A stretch of 64,000 nt of DNA, taken from Asterella californica. Taxonomy: Eukaryota; Streptophyta; Marchantiopsida; Marchantiales; Aytoniaceae. The stretch spans positions 1,426,001-1,490,000 of the forward strand of contig JAYKYS010000024.1 in assembly GCA_036924285.1 (NCBI GenBank), in the 5' to 3' direction. The notes below the pieces were generated by a model, which had not been told where the DNA came from, searched no databases, and saw only the letters and a list, made by a program, of their open reading frames with translations. The translations under genes were made by a program, and so were the position numbers. This document shows, piece after piece, positions 1 to 10,935 of the stretch (the stretch's first letter is position 1; every line of letters begins with the position of its first letter).

Positions 1-992
1 ATTTCTGAGTGAAACTTTCCAGGATTGAAGAATGTCTTATCAGTAAGATACTTGGGAAGTTTCACCTCAAATGGTCGAGTAGTTTGTTCAGAATCTTGGA
101 TCAAATGTACCTGGATCTGTAAAGCTCTGAAGTTAGCACAGATTACGGTTTGATCCATATCTGAGAATTGGTTTGAGATTTCGACCTGAAAATTGTTCAG
201 GGTAGGAGTGAAGGGTCCAATCAAGCTTCCTGTGAAGTTTGATCATCATTGGTCGAGTGGTTTGGAAGGACTGAGGTCTCAAAGTTCGAAAATACTTCTG
301 TTATTAGTAGTTTCGGGTTTTTCGGTATCATCTATTGTCAATTTGATCATTTTCGAGCAATTTGGAGAGGAGTTTGTTGCTGAAACCGCCATACCTGCAT
401 ACAACTCGACATTAGAAGGTGTGGGGCTGATTTCAGCTCTTGGTGATGAAGGAGAACGGAGCCACCATGAGTCTTAAGCCGCTGTTTGGGTTCTCGGAGC
501 TGCCAGGTACTACCGCCGTTGATGCTATATTGAGATCTGAATAGTGTTTTAAAGTATGCATGTTTTACCTTGCTGGAATACTTGATAGACCAGGGTGTAC
601 AGCAAGTTGTATCGATACTCTATCAAGTTGATTGAGTGATCTTAGTATCTTCTGATTGTACTATGAAGTTGTGATAGCTGGATTGATGGCCAGTTAGCGT
701 CACTGGGGAGCTATTCAGAAGTCAGGCTTCTAGTGATATAGATGAATAACTTTAGTTAGATAATACAGATCTGAGTATTTTTAGTTAGAATACAAAAGAT
801 CTGTTTGTAACACAAGTTTATGCAACCTATACGTAACCTTGGATCGTAGCAAACTTTAAACTTGAGACGAGCGGATACAAGGTCACTCAGGCTAGAAGAG
901 TAAATGGTGAAACATTTGAGTGGAAACATCCAGATCTAGATCCAACCTTGTCAATCCACATACCTCTACACAGCCATATATCCCGTGTATTC
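1..992. other. No gene recognised
   Basis: AT-rich sequence without a convincing gene. The longest open frame (193-477, plus strand, 94 codons) has no recognisable domain and no homologous copy elsewhere in the window. The region borders the 3' end of the minus-strand zinc-finger gene; a possible splice donor for that gene lies near 1030 (GTATAC on the minus strand), so a downstream exon could be hidden here. Confidence 0.4.
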
Positions 993-1784
993 CTAGACAA
1001 AAAAACACGTTATACGATAACGGTATACCTCAGGCTTCTGGAGATTTAATCCAGATATAGACTCCAGAAACGTGATAGCATCCGCAGGAAAACAATGAGC
1101 CTTATGCGTCGGCTTCTCATGTGAGAGCAAATGTTGACAAGTTAAATATATTAACTTTTGCTGCACGTCCACTGTTATTCGTAAAGTGCCATTGCACTCC
1201 GATCTATCAATCTTCCGTTTCTTTTCTGGTTGTCTTACCTGTGATGTGGATCCTTCACCTTTCTCTCTGAATTTGGTCCGGTCAGATCGTGAGGTACATC
1301 ATAATGTCGCCCTTAAGATCGAACAGTCTTTCATAGAAACACGCGGGTTACGTACTTCCCAATAGTATCCAGAGGCTACCTCCATATTCGAAATGATGTT
1401 TGTCTTCAGCCAAGACGTGAAACATAGGGACAAGTTACCAGAGTTTAAAGTCTGCAACTCATGCATGCAACTCTCGTCTGAAAGATGGACTTTCAGTCGG
1501 AAAAACACAAATCCGTCTTTGCTATCTTCATCTCCGAAGCACTCTTTCACAACATCAATCATTTCTGAATGATCACACTCCACTGTCACTATGAAAGCAT
1601 TATCATCATCAATCTCATTCTCCAAGCCAGCTTCGCATGCTGTACTAACAGCATGTTGTTTGTTGTAACACTGGTTACATTGTTTGAACACAGCTAAATC
1701 AAGAGGATTATGTCCTCTGCGAGCACGCGTGAATGCGCTGATTGACAATGTCCGATTGCATCGATTGCAATAAACCATCTCCAT
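993..1784 (-). pseudogene. Cys4 zinc-binding, WRKY/FLYWCH-like DNA-binding protein, interrupted by one TGA
   Basis: Reading starts at an ATG at 1784 and runs for 263 residues in one frame, broken only by a TGA at 1299-1301. The N-terminus has CxxC at residues 6-9 and CxxC at 36-39, a Cys4 zinc-ribbon arrangement. Further on there is a YYWEVR segment, then after the TGA a basic stretch, an ECNG motif and His-rich motifs (CQHLLSHEK, HKAHC). I remember a similar order (Cys4 head, aromatic W segment, CxG, H..H) in transposase-related zinc fingers of the WRKY/FLYWCH type that are abundant in some fungi and occur in plants; that link is recall, not a search. The frame stays open for 101 codons after the TGA, so the stop looks recent. 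It may instead be a real gene with an unusual exon boundary here. Function would be DNA binding; no catalytic domain is visible. Confidence 0.45.
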
Positions 1785-1904
1785 GATAAAGTAGACAACG
1801 AAGACTCAGCTTGCAGCTCTCTCTCTCTCTTCTCTGTCACCAAGCTCATTCAGCGGAATTCAATTCAGTAGCGAGGACGTCTGACAATTAGCTTGGCTTG
1901 ACGA

Positions 1905-1970
1905 GTCGCAGTGAGAACGCCTGAAGTCGCAGTGAGGACGACGCCTGGAGTCGCAGTGAGGACGCCTGGA
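1905..1970. repeat. Short tandem repeat, 3 units of about 21 bp
   Basis: Three head-to-tail units beginning GTCGCAGTGAG at 1905, 1926 and 1950. The middle unit has a 3 bp insertion, so units are 21, 24 and 21 bp and the frame of any overlapping reading frame is kept. Confidence 0.8.
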
Positions 1971-2247
1971 GTCTTCAATGCCGCCGTCACGGTATAATTA
2001 TGGACAACGGATAAACAATCAACGGACAACAAACGGACGGAACGGCTGGGACTGCAGTTCAAAACTGACTGTAGTTCAGATTGCACAACTGTTCGAGGCT
2101 CGCAGTTGCAGTTCGAGCCTCGGTGACTGCGGTAATCAGCGGGAACCTGGTTACATGTGACCACGAATCTGGGGCCGATCACTAATTAACTCGCACGTAT
2201 AAGCCGAGACGTAATTAGCGCAACTGTGCCACAGCTGCGGGCTTGCT
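1971..2247. other. Short spacer, no gene recognised
   Basis: Contains small iterations (AACGGA-type words near 2005-2045) and no supported gene. It separates the zinc-finger gene from the left inverted-repeat arm. Confidence 0.3.
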
Positions 2248-3775
2248 TTATCATGTTGTAGACGGCGGTTAACGGTTAAATGACAAGCCAGAAGTAAAGT
2301 TTTCTAAGGGATCTGTTGGCAGTATTTGGCAAGTCGCAATGAACTTCTAGTTTTCTCTCATAATACTTTTTTTATTCATAAAACAACTTTGTAACTGAAT
2401 GTGAAAAGCACATTCTCAGATCTTACAAATCAAATCTATGCAAAAGAGACGTGTGAAGATTGGCGTTTTGAAAGTATGGACGAGAGATTGTAAAGAAAGA
2501 CAGTAGATTTTGATGAGATTGATTCTGTTTTCACCGCTTGACACATATGAGATTAAGGAGAAAAAGACTAATTCCACTGGTGATGTGTTTCTAGGTGATT
2601 TCACTATAAATTCACGTTTGCATTCACTAGAAAAATTGATTTTGTGAAGCATGTACTTGAACAGAGTAGAAATATAATAACGTAGGTTTATTTAACTTCA
2701 TACGCAAATCTCAGATCTCATGGAAAATATACTTCCAACTTGACTGATTTGATTTCATAGGAAAATCTCATGGCAAGAAAGTATACTTTTCAAATTAGGG
2801 ACAGGATTACTCTCTTCTCTCTCCTTACAAGTACTTCAGAATCCTTTAGATAACTAAAGTATTACCTGTAGAGCCTTCAGATCAATCTCTCACTTCTATG
2901 TAATCTCACTACTATTTATCTATGAATGATCTCCTTGTCTTTCTATAGTTGGTTCCGTATTTCACGTCACTATTTGACTGATGTTTTACGTCATTTTGTT
3001 GTATCGGTCCAAGAAGGATTTCTATGGACAGAATTTTGTGCATCAGCAAACATGTACGATTTGAATAAAAGTATGTAAGATGGACTGACAGTAATCTCTT
3101 TGGCTTTGAGACCCTTATAAAGTGAACTAACCCAAGCCCCATCAGACAAAAGTTAGATTACACTAGAGACTACTTCTGGGGGATGACACTGGGTCGACCA
3201 ACTCCACATAAGAAAACTCCCTAGCAAATGCTGTCCATTAGACTATTAAGTCGGTCCAAGTTTTTCAATACAGACTAGTATATTAGTATTCCAAAATCTT
3301 CCTTTGAATGCACTAAAACCACCTTAAGAAAACATCCTCATCAGAAACTGTACTTGGACATTCTAATTAAGAAAAGAGGACTCTAATCGACCGAAGTATG
3401 CAAATATGTTCTTTTTCTTCTCTAAGAATGTCTACACCAAGAAAAAGCCAAAGGTTGAGAACAAAGCTATGCAATGTCGAAACTGCAGCCCCAGATGAAC
3501 ATGAGGGGTGTCATGATGTGTGCTTCTCTCTAGAAAAAAGATTAGAATCTGATACTACTTTTTGAGGTTTTTGGTCATCACAGATCTTCCGACCTTGTGT
3601 TAGACCACCTTGTGATGTTCACTCCTCACCCATGTGCGCTTAGAGTGCCGGAGGGATTTCAATTAATTTATTGTGTATTCCATTTTTTGCCAGAAAGATT
3701 AGAGAATAAATTAGATGAAGATGTTATATTCTTGATAGATGTAGATGAATATTCTTGGTAGCAAGTCCTTGCACT

Positions 3776-3812
3776 TATACTTTCTGCAGTACGCTAGCAT
3801 GCAGAAAGTATA
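3776..3812. repeat. Palindrome in the left inverted-repeat arm
   Basis: Arms TATACTTTCTGCA (3776-3788) and its exact complement (3800-3812) enclose an 11 bp spacer that itself contains the palindrome GCTAGC. The matching site in the other arm (33248-33284) keeps both stems but has a different self-complementary centre. Confidence 0.8.
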
Positions 3813-4465
3813 ACAGACGGATAGCTTATGGGTTATGTCAGCCTCTGCTTGCAATTTCTAGCAATGTTATCATTTATAATGATTAGAGAGATTCAGCTTT
3901 TCGTTACAATGCAGTACAAAATTCCAACATGATAAGTATAGTACACGAGCTTGAAAGTACGCAGTCCGAGCCGATCTGGTAATAAATAGTGTGTGATTGT
4001 ACTGTACTCTTCATAATTGGAAAAACTGTTCCAAGGAACTATTCCAAAGGCGGTGTTGGGACCTGCATTAGTGAATATCAAATAAATAAACAATGAAACT
4101 ATAATATATATTAACATGAGTGAATAGCAAATACAGTCCAAAGGACCCACACTCAAACCAGATCATTCGGAATTTCTTCCAGCAATTATTCCTCATGAAT
4201 ATTCATTCGGAGGACAGTCAAAAAATACTTTTCAGTGCGAATGTTGTGGACATGCAGATCACGAGAAGTATAAAATAAATTTAACCTCTCCAGTAAAACC
4301 TGAATTACTAATAACTGGTTCTAGACTCCAGAGTAAATACACCACCACAGTCGGCAAAAAAGTTGACTATGAGAATTTGCAGTACAACTAGTCACTAGAG
4401 TATCCCAAGCACAAATACAATACGCTTTCATGGCTGCTATCATACAGTCCACAATGGATAAGAAA

Positions 4466-4876
4466 TTTACTTGATCAGACCTCTAGAAAGAATGTAGGAT
4501 TTGACAATACCCCTCTTATAATTCTTTCTTTGATAAGACCCTTCACTTTGACAATACCCCTCTTATAATTCTTTCTTTGATAAGACCCTTCACCTGGACG
4601 TGCTAGTGTACAGGTCTCTTTGCCTAGTCAGCAATATGTGATAGAAAATACTATGCATACATAGAAAGAAGTCAACCAATGATCTAAAATTGTTTTCTCA
4701 GGTTTATTTTCACGTCACTGCACTTGCCAGAAAACGAGGCAAGACTCATTTTTTGGTATGACTAAATAACATGACTTGTATGACTGGAGAATCCAGGTCA
4801 AAGGTCTGATCAAGTACGAAATTCTACGAGGGGTCTGATCAAGTCCTATTTTCATTGCGGGGTCTGATCAAGTAAA
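4466..4876. mobile_element. Fold-back MITE-like element with iterated termini
   Basis: The element begins TTTACTTGATCAGACC and ends with the complementary GGTCTGATCAAGTAAA. Inside each end the same GATCAGACC-type word is repeated at about 27-30 bp spacing (right end at about 4803, 4833 and 4860), so the ends can fold on themselves in several registers. A second copy lies at 32236-32600 in the partner arm. No transposase is encoded. A clear target-site duplication could not be defined because both copies sit inside the same larger repeat. Confidence 0.6.
4501..4594. repeat. 47 bp tandem duplication inside the fold-back element
   Basis: Two consecutive, nearly identical 47 bp units start TTGACAATACCCC at 4501 and 4548. 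The partner element at 32236-32600 has only one unit, so the duplication arose after the arms separated. Confidence 0.85.
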
Positions 4877-4942
4877 ATCTCTGCACAATGGCTAGACAGA
4901 AGTCCAGAAATGTATTTCATTACATTTCTAATAGGTTTGTTG

Positions 4943-5633
4943 TGCCTGATCTCGATCACACCTCTGTTTGTGGTGTAATGTTTGATTATATCTTTCACTT
5001 GTTATAGATTATATATAGTTATATAGTTATATCTTTCACTTGTTATAGATACTTTCTATTTCAGTGATATGCTAAATTGTATATCTCGCGGTGGATGGTA
5101 ATGATAAGCGAAAGATGAAAAAGTAACTGATTTTATTATTGTTGATAGTTAGTCAAAGATGTTATCAAACAATACATCACCAAGGAAATGAGATAAAACA
5201 TGAAAACCTATTGGGTGGTTGTAGAAAAGTAAATTTATGAGAAAATCTGATGTTGGACTGCATAATTTCGTATAATCACTGCAGTGAAATAAGATAAACT
5301 TTTGACTGTGTCAGAAGAAATGGCAGTCTAGTGGCAAGCGGAAACTAATCTTGTGGTGAACAAAAAGTAGATTGGGGACTCATTCGCCCAGGCCAGCATT
5401 GAAGTTGCTGTTGGTTGTATCCTGTCATGCTACATCTACTATATCCTTTTCAGTTGAACTATGTCTTCCCTTTCAGTGACTGTAGTTCAGATTGCTGGCT
5501 ATGAGAGTATCCCCACCAGACTCTTGGGCTTAAGCAAGCTCCAAGAGCTTGGAATGCCAAGATTAACTCATTTCTACTATTGCTTGGCTTCCGTCTTTGT
5601 AGTTCAGACTCCTCATTGTACTCTTTGCAGGTC
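4943..5633. other. Spacer with a duplicated segment
   Basis: No gene recognised in 4943-5380. The stretch 5384-5570 matches 17500-17700 in reverse complement (shared words such as GCATTGAAGTTGCTGTTGG and GAGAGTATCCCCAC), so it is a dispersed repeat. The junction with copia pol sequence falls between about 5600 and 5634. Confidence 0.5.
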
Positions 5634-6622
5634 GATGATAACACAGTACTGATCATCATCTATGTAGATGATTTTGTTATCACGGGTACCTCTAAGAGCC
5701 TTATCAAGCAGGTGAAAGATTAGCTGAAAGGAGAGTTTGATATGAAAGATCTAGATGAGCTGAAGTACTTTCTAGCTATTGAGTTCATCAAGGATGGAGG
5801 TGATACATGGCTGTTACAGAGACAGTATGCTCTGAATAAGCTAGAACAGTTTGGGATGACAGCTTGTAAGCCTATCTCTATCCTTCTTGCATCTTCTCTG
5901 AAGTTGAATGCTGAGGATGGTGAGCTATTAGCAGATCCTAATTTCTATAGACAGATTGTAGGTAGCCTGATCTACTTGACCATTACTAGACCTGATCTAA
6001 GTTATGTTGTAGGCCTAGTTTGTCAGTTCATGCAAGCACCTAGGAAACCTCATCTTGATGCAGTTCTACGGATTCTACGATACGTGAAGTTCACAATCCA
6101 GTATGGACTTCACTACGCAGCGGGTGGTCCTCTCTTGTTACATGATTTTACTGATGCAGATTGGGCAGGAAGTGCTCAAGATAGAAGATCTATGTCAGGT
6201 TTTGTCTTCAGCCTTGGAGACTCTGCTGTTAGTTGGCAATCGAAGAAGCAACCTACAGCTGCTCTGTCATCAACTGAAGCTGAATACAGAGGTGCCACTA
6301 CTGCTACGTGCGAATCCGTTTGGCTTCACACCATACTGAAAAATATGGGTGTGGAATTTTCTGACCTTATTGTTTTATACACAGACAATATCAGCAGTAT
6401 TAAACTTGCTTTGAATCTTGTTTTCCATGCTAGGACCAAGCATATAGAGGTTCATTATCACTTTATTCGAGAAAAAGTATTGGCTGGAGAGATAAATCTA
6501 AAATATGTACCAACAGGTGAACAAGTTGCTGATATATTCACTAAAGCTTTACCTAGAGATAAATTTGATATTTTCAGATTATATCTAGGTGTTAAGGATA
6601 TTGATATGAGCTTGAAGGGGAC
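5634..6622 (+). pseudogene. Truncated Ty1/copia pol: reverse transcriptase C-terminal part and RNase H
   Basis: The segment encodes the C-terminal half of a plant-type copia polyprotein. A YVDD catalytic motif is read at about 5658-5669. An in-frame TAG at 5721-5723 follows, and then the frame is open to the LTR. RNase H is recognisable by the acidic residues in TDADWAGS, STEAEY and YTDN and by the KHIEVHYHFIRE segment; the polyprotein tail GEQVADIFTKALP is standard for copia. Gag, protease, integrase and the first half of RT are missing, and no 5' LTR is seen, so the element is 5'-truncated and cannot move on its own. A purine-rich tract ending in GAAGGGGAC precedes the LTR. Confidence 0.9.
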
Positions 6623-6887
6623 TGTTGACATGCAGAGTAAGACAAGCTCACGAAGTCTTGTAAGACTTTGGACACAACTATGTTACGAAGACCCAATCCC
6701 AAAAGTCTTTTGACTCTCTCTATATATTGAGAAGGGGCTCTGCCCCCAAGTCAGTCTCTTTAGTGATACTCTGTTCCTTCTTTTTCCTCTGGTGAAGGCT
6801 GCGAGAGCCTCTTTCCTTGTTTGAAAGTTTTCTTCCCCTGTTGGAGTGGTGCTATGAATTGTGTTCTTGCTGCCATACATCGTAACA
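6623..6887 (+). repeat. 3' LTR of the truncated copia element
   Basis: 265 bp from TGTTGACA to CGTAACA, the usual TG...CA ends, directly after the polypurine tract. Base 6888 starts ABCG exon sequence (TTCTGTGATTTG). The 5' LTR is absent, so target duplication cannot be tested. Confidence 0.8.
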
Positions 6888-7256
6888 TTCTGTGATTTGT
6901 CGCACCACGGACCTCTCCGTCACGCTGCCAATGTTGCTGGAGATCAACCGTTTGTTTGGGGGTTCTTCCTGGATCCTGCCAGGCTTCCCAAATACTTTGT
7001 GTGGTTGGATGCTCTCAGCTATGTCAAGTATTGTTACGTTGTCATCTCTCAGAGTGAACTCCACGACCTGAAGCTCACTTGCAAACCTACTGAGCTGGAT
7101 TCACGTGGAAGATGTCAAATTGAGACAGGAGCACATACGATCAAGAAATTGGGTCTGGACTACATCACAATCGCGGAGTGTGCTGCTATACTCCTTCTGT
7201 ACATTATTGCCGCTCGAGTTTTTGCATACCTCGGGATTCGATACATTAAACACTAG
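6888..7256 (+). pseudogene. ABCG transporter, last-exon remnant (copy 1)
   Basis: Closely similar to the last exons at 43044-43574 and 63269-63799, encoding the final transmembrane helices of an ABCG half-transporter and ending in the same GIRYIKH tail. The upstream part of the exon is replaced by a copia LTR. Relative to the other copies there is a 3 bp deletion near 6930 and a single G missing from the run at about 6957-6961 (five instead of six), which shifts the frame. The gene is therefore dead: no ATP-binding domain, a retrotransposon in the exon and a frameshift. The sequence that follows matches the 3' flank of the 43.5 kb copy. Confidence 0.9.
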
Positions 7257-8139
7257 ACGTTTACCAATATTTCCATCTATACTTGTATATAATCGGCTGT
7301 CAGTCGCTTCATCATTTCCATCTATACTTGTATATAATCGACTTTCAGTTGCTTCATCAGACGAGCAGATCATCAGCATGATTCACTTTCCTTCTCCTAC
7401 GTGCATGGTTTCTGGATTTGAGGGTACTAAGTCTTTTGGGCTAGTAAGAGTTCTTGTCATTCACAATTCTGGTAGTTGCTTCCTGAAACAGGGCAGAGAC
7501 TAGACGGAAAATCAGGTCCAAATTTTGTTAGACTAGCCCAAAAGTTGCACGAAACTAGTAACTCAACATCCCTCGTGCCAGATGGCCCCACACCGCTTAC
7601 CAAAGCAGGCAAGCTACTGAAACACAGTCACGATCGATGAATTCTCATCAACAGCAAACTTGAAGTAGAAATCCACATAAGGAAGCACGTGTATATGAAA
7701 TCGGATGAGCATGCCATCAAGTCCTCTGCAGTAGATAATGTGCACACCACTTGCTGTCACGGTAATATCTCCACGATTTCAGAGAAGATGGGACCTGCTA
7801 TACTATGGATTTCAGTCATACGCTGATGATATGGCCTTTTAACACAACAGCAGAAGTGCTGTGGATACAATATCCACTAGACAGCAAAACACCGGGTAGT
7901 TAGTGAGCGTTGTATTCAATCACAGGTAGCAAATATGTATGGTACTCGATCAGCTACAGACGATGGGCTTTTTATCGTATAATATTGACTATACTGTAGA
8001 CAGTCGATCTTGTAGATTCGCAAAACCCACAAGATCAAGCATAAACCGGATTTAGTCACTGCACGAACGAAGAGTGAAGAGAACCAAGAGCTATGCTACC
8101 GTAGTACTCATATTTTCCAAGTGGTACACCATAACTAGT
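7257..8139. other. ABCG 3' flank, duplicated
   Basis: Matches 43575-44390 with small indels, including the stretch just after the stop codon and the TCAGGTCCAAATTTTG block. A local 48 bp duplication near 7265-7350 repeats CCATCTATACTTGTATATAATCG and is absent from the other copies. Similarity to the ABCG-ROCO spacer stops abruptly at 8139. Confidence 0.75.
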
Positions 8140-8156
8140 GGTCATAGGGGACTAGC

Positions 8157-10240
8157 GGATCTTTTCCAAAAAAGTTAAAACTTTAAGGACTTGAGTTCAT
8201 GTCACCTCCCTCTTATCTCAAAGTATAAACTTTTGAGTGTAGTTTTTAATTTTACTTAGTTTATGCTATCATTATGATTAGAGAAAGAAAAGAAATGTTC
8301 TGAATGATTTTCCTACAGACGATGTGTCGTGTCTGGGAGTGGAAAATGTTTTTTCCAGAAAAGAGAATGTTGTGGGAGTTCTTGTGTGTAAGATTTTAGA
8401 AAGTCATAAACAATTCATTCTAGTCATTAACTCTTGTAGAGTTCTTTTGGCTAGAACAATAGGTACTTGGTTAGTACCGCGAGATAGAAAACCTCTTTAA
8501 TTGAGAGGTTAAATATCAACTCTAACCATTTATGATTAATGTTAGGGGATATTTCATTTTAAAAAGTTCAGTACACTAAGTAAGATATGTTTTCTTTTCA
8601 GAATGACACTCTGAGAAAAAGATACTTCTACAAGATTTGGTTTTAGTGCTTCTTAAGTATGTTCATTTTCAAATGAATTTTTCTTTATTGCAATAATATA
8701 CACTACAAGTCATTAAGTCGTTAAGATCTATGCCACATTAAAAGATAAGCATTGGACCAATGAGGATGAGAAACTTGGAAAACATAAAAAGTTTGAAATA
8801 TCCATTTCTGAACTCATTTGATAAAACTTCTTATCATTATTGGAAATGTATTTTGACTCTTTTTTAACTTTTTTGTCTTGTTTTGCAAGCGTGTCGTTTA
8901 CATACCACTGTTCTGCAAAGAACATTTCTTGACACCACCTCACCAGCAGCTGGTCAGCTGTTCCATTCGACAAACAGGAAACGATATTGAGTCTTGTGTT
9001 CACTCCTCTGCCCGCGTCTACGGATCTTAAAACGTGCTTTAGTAATCTTGTGGACTTGGTCAGAGCTGTCCAATAGTTTACTTTGATATTTACTACACGA
9101 TAGTCGGTAACAGCGCGTCTGATGCGATTAGCTCTTATACGTAAGAGTGTTCCATAGGACCATTTACTCGCAAGAGATTATGGGTGTTGCCGGAACTTCC
9201 AGTCCAACAGGAAAGGCTCATCTTTTATAAAGTGAATTAGACCGAGGTTGGTATGAAATGTGTTCTTTATTCAATCTGCTTTGTTGCACTAGAACTCAAC
9301 ATAGGATCGGAGGACCTGTGGGTATACGTATACTTTCCTTGGGTTACCAGGTGCAAGTGCCAAGAGCAGGATAGGATATTCGCTGTTCGGGCATGATCAA
9401 AGAGCATTGCTCCATGTCTGTGTGGACGGCTGAGCCACACGTACTGTGGTCAGAATCTAGAAAATCGAGCCACTTTCTGCTGTCAATCTTCACCAGTCGA
9501 TTACTAAGCCGATTCACTAGATAACTGCAGTGCAGTACTAGATGAAAAGTTCCCTGGTCCTGTTCTTTAGGAGTCGAGAGAAGTCAATTGAGGAGATTCT
9601 TTGCGGATGATTCCTCTTTGATCCTTGAGTGTTATATACGTAAAAGCCGGAAAGCAAGACTTTGGAAAGTTCTTATTATCCTTATTGGTTTTGTTCTGTT
9701 GGTGTAAAGTTGTTTTCGCTGCGACCATGATGAGATGAGACCACCAAACAGACTGTAAAACAACCGCAGTACAACCTCGTAGGTACCTTTGGTTGAACAC
9801 CCGAACTGATGTTTTTGGGTGAGAGCGACAGCAGCACGCTTGTCAGACTTGCAGAATTACGGCATTCACATGTTCATATTAGACAAAGTAATAATAAACT
9901 GACAGAATATTTAGATAGCAGTAACATTATATTTGATGAATACGAAGTAGGCTTAATGTAGTTCGTTTAACTGGTCTTGGTAAACAATGGAGAAACTGAA
10001 CATGGTTGGAGTTAACCATCTGAGCGAAAAATTCTGCTGAGCTTCTTCTTCATGATCAGACTCCTCGTTAAATAGTGAACTCAGATCTAAACGGCCCAGA
10101 AGCTTAAAGGTTGATGCAGTAAATACACTCAGTCTGAATTATTTGTATCTTTAAATTTTTGGAAATGCCATCCATGTACCTTTGATATATATATATATAG
10201 AATGTTTGTCACTATGGAGGTAGCTAGGAGAGTCGATAGG
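8157..10240. repeat. Duplicated intergenic block (copy 1)
   Basis: Matches 51625-53445, the block that lies upstream of the ROCO gene in the better-preserved copy. Here it follows the ABCG 3' flank directly, after a 17 bp filler at 8140-8156. Minus-strand frames at 8728-9003 and 9567-9800 have partial equivalents at 51938-52147 and about 52860-53000; a short shared peptide (DIVSCLSNGT type) also occurs at 18999-19259. This suggests an old exon of an unknown gene ending in a GTGAGG donor, but no domain is recognised. A short (TA)n run lies at 10186-10198. Confidence 0.7.
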
Positions 10241-10556
10241 AGAGAAATCTATTAGGTTCCACTTGTACCGTACCGCTATTTAAGTTCGCACAGCAGCTGT
10301 GCAAACACACAGAATGGTCCAAATGAACATTTCACACGAGTTGTTTTTGATTTCTACATTCGCACAGCCCGGTCATAAATTTGTTTGATGGAGATTTGGA
10401 TTCTTCTCCTTATTATTAACCCTAAGGCATTCTTGTCTAATCTTGTGTATGTGAAGTATTATTAAAAAGAAAAGGTTCTTCATAAGATACATCTAGACTA
10501 CTGTAAGTAATATTATCCTAAGATTCTGCACAGTTCTAATTTGGGTTCCCTAAACA
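10241..10556. other. Spacer before the copia element
   Basis: About 320 bp with no gene. It is absent from the equivalent place in the other module copy, where the block at 53445 runs straight into the conserved minus-strand fragment. The last five bases, AAACA, are the left target-site duplication of the copia element. Confidence 0.5.
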
Positions 10557-10923
10557 TATTGAGAATTCGAGGGAAGCTTACTGCAAATCTGCAGACTAAA
10601 GCTACACTGCACACTGCTTGATGCTGTGGCCAGCTTCAGACTTTATCCCGCAAGTAATCAATATGATTACTGAGATCAGCTGAATACAACTAAAAGTCCC
10701 TCAACCAAGTGCCAGACCAAGTATAAATACGAGGATCAGAATGGCAAGAATAGAGAGCGCACATGTGACTTATCACTGTCTCCACTCTTGCACATGGACA
10801 CAGATCTACAGTAGCCTAACGAGGAAGGCGAGTTACATATTAAAGAACTGTGCTATTATAGAAGTCAACTATGATTAGATTAGAATCCAATCTGTCATCA
10901 TAGTGCGAGACTGACCGCCAACA
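10557..10923 (-). repeat. Copia 3' LTR
   Basis: 367 bp; on the minus strand it starts TGTTGGCGG and ends CTCAATA. Pairs with 16174-16539. Confidence 0.9.
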
Positions 10924-10933
10924 CTCCCACTCG
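10924..10933 (-). other. Polypurine tract of the copia element
   Basis: Minus-strand CGAGTGGGAG lies immediately before the 3' LTR, the expected site for plus-strand DNA priming. Confidence 0.6.
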
Positions 10934-10935
10934 AA

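Larger units (their letters stand above)
2248..4942 (+). repeat. Left arm of a 2.65 kb inverted repeat
   Basis: Read as reverse complement, this stretch matches 32166-34801 almost throughout with small indels: for example the block ending in the fold-back element at 4466-4876, the palindrome at 3776-3812, and the T-rich end near 2350. The match stops near 2248 on one side and near 4942 on the other. A reading frame on the minus strand at 3893-4156 is partly conserved in the other arm (plus strand 32913-33158), with shared PNTAFGIVPWN and LLPDRLGLRTFKL words, so the arm may contain a remnant exon of an unrecognised gene. The arm is either a large non-autonomous mobile element or a segmental inverted duplication. 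Confidence 0.75.

Noticed and set aside
193..477. 94-codon plus-strand frame near the window start.
   Set aside because: No domain, no duplicate copy and no splice context to support it.
4480..4880. Repeated TGATCAAGT words considered as a satellite or CRISPR-like array.
   Set aside because: The words are arranged in inverted orientation at the two ends of one element, which fits a fold-back transposon.
6683..6880. Minus-strand 65-codon frame across the copia LTR.
   Set aside because: It lies wholly in the LTR and has no independent support.
10180..10200. TATATA run as a promoter.
   Set aside because: It is a short dinucleotide repeat in duplicated intergenic DNA with no gene start nearby.
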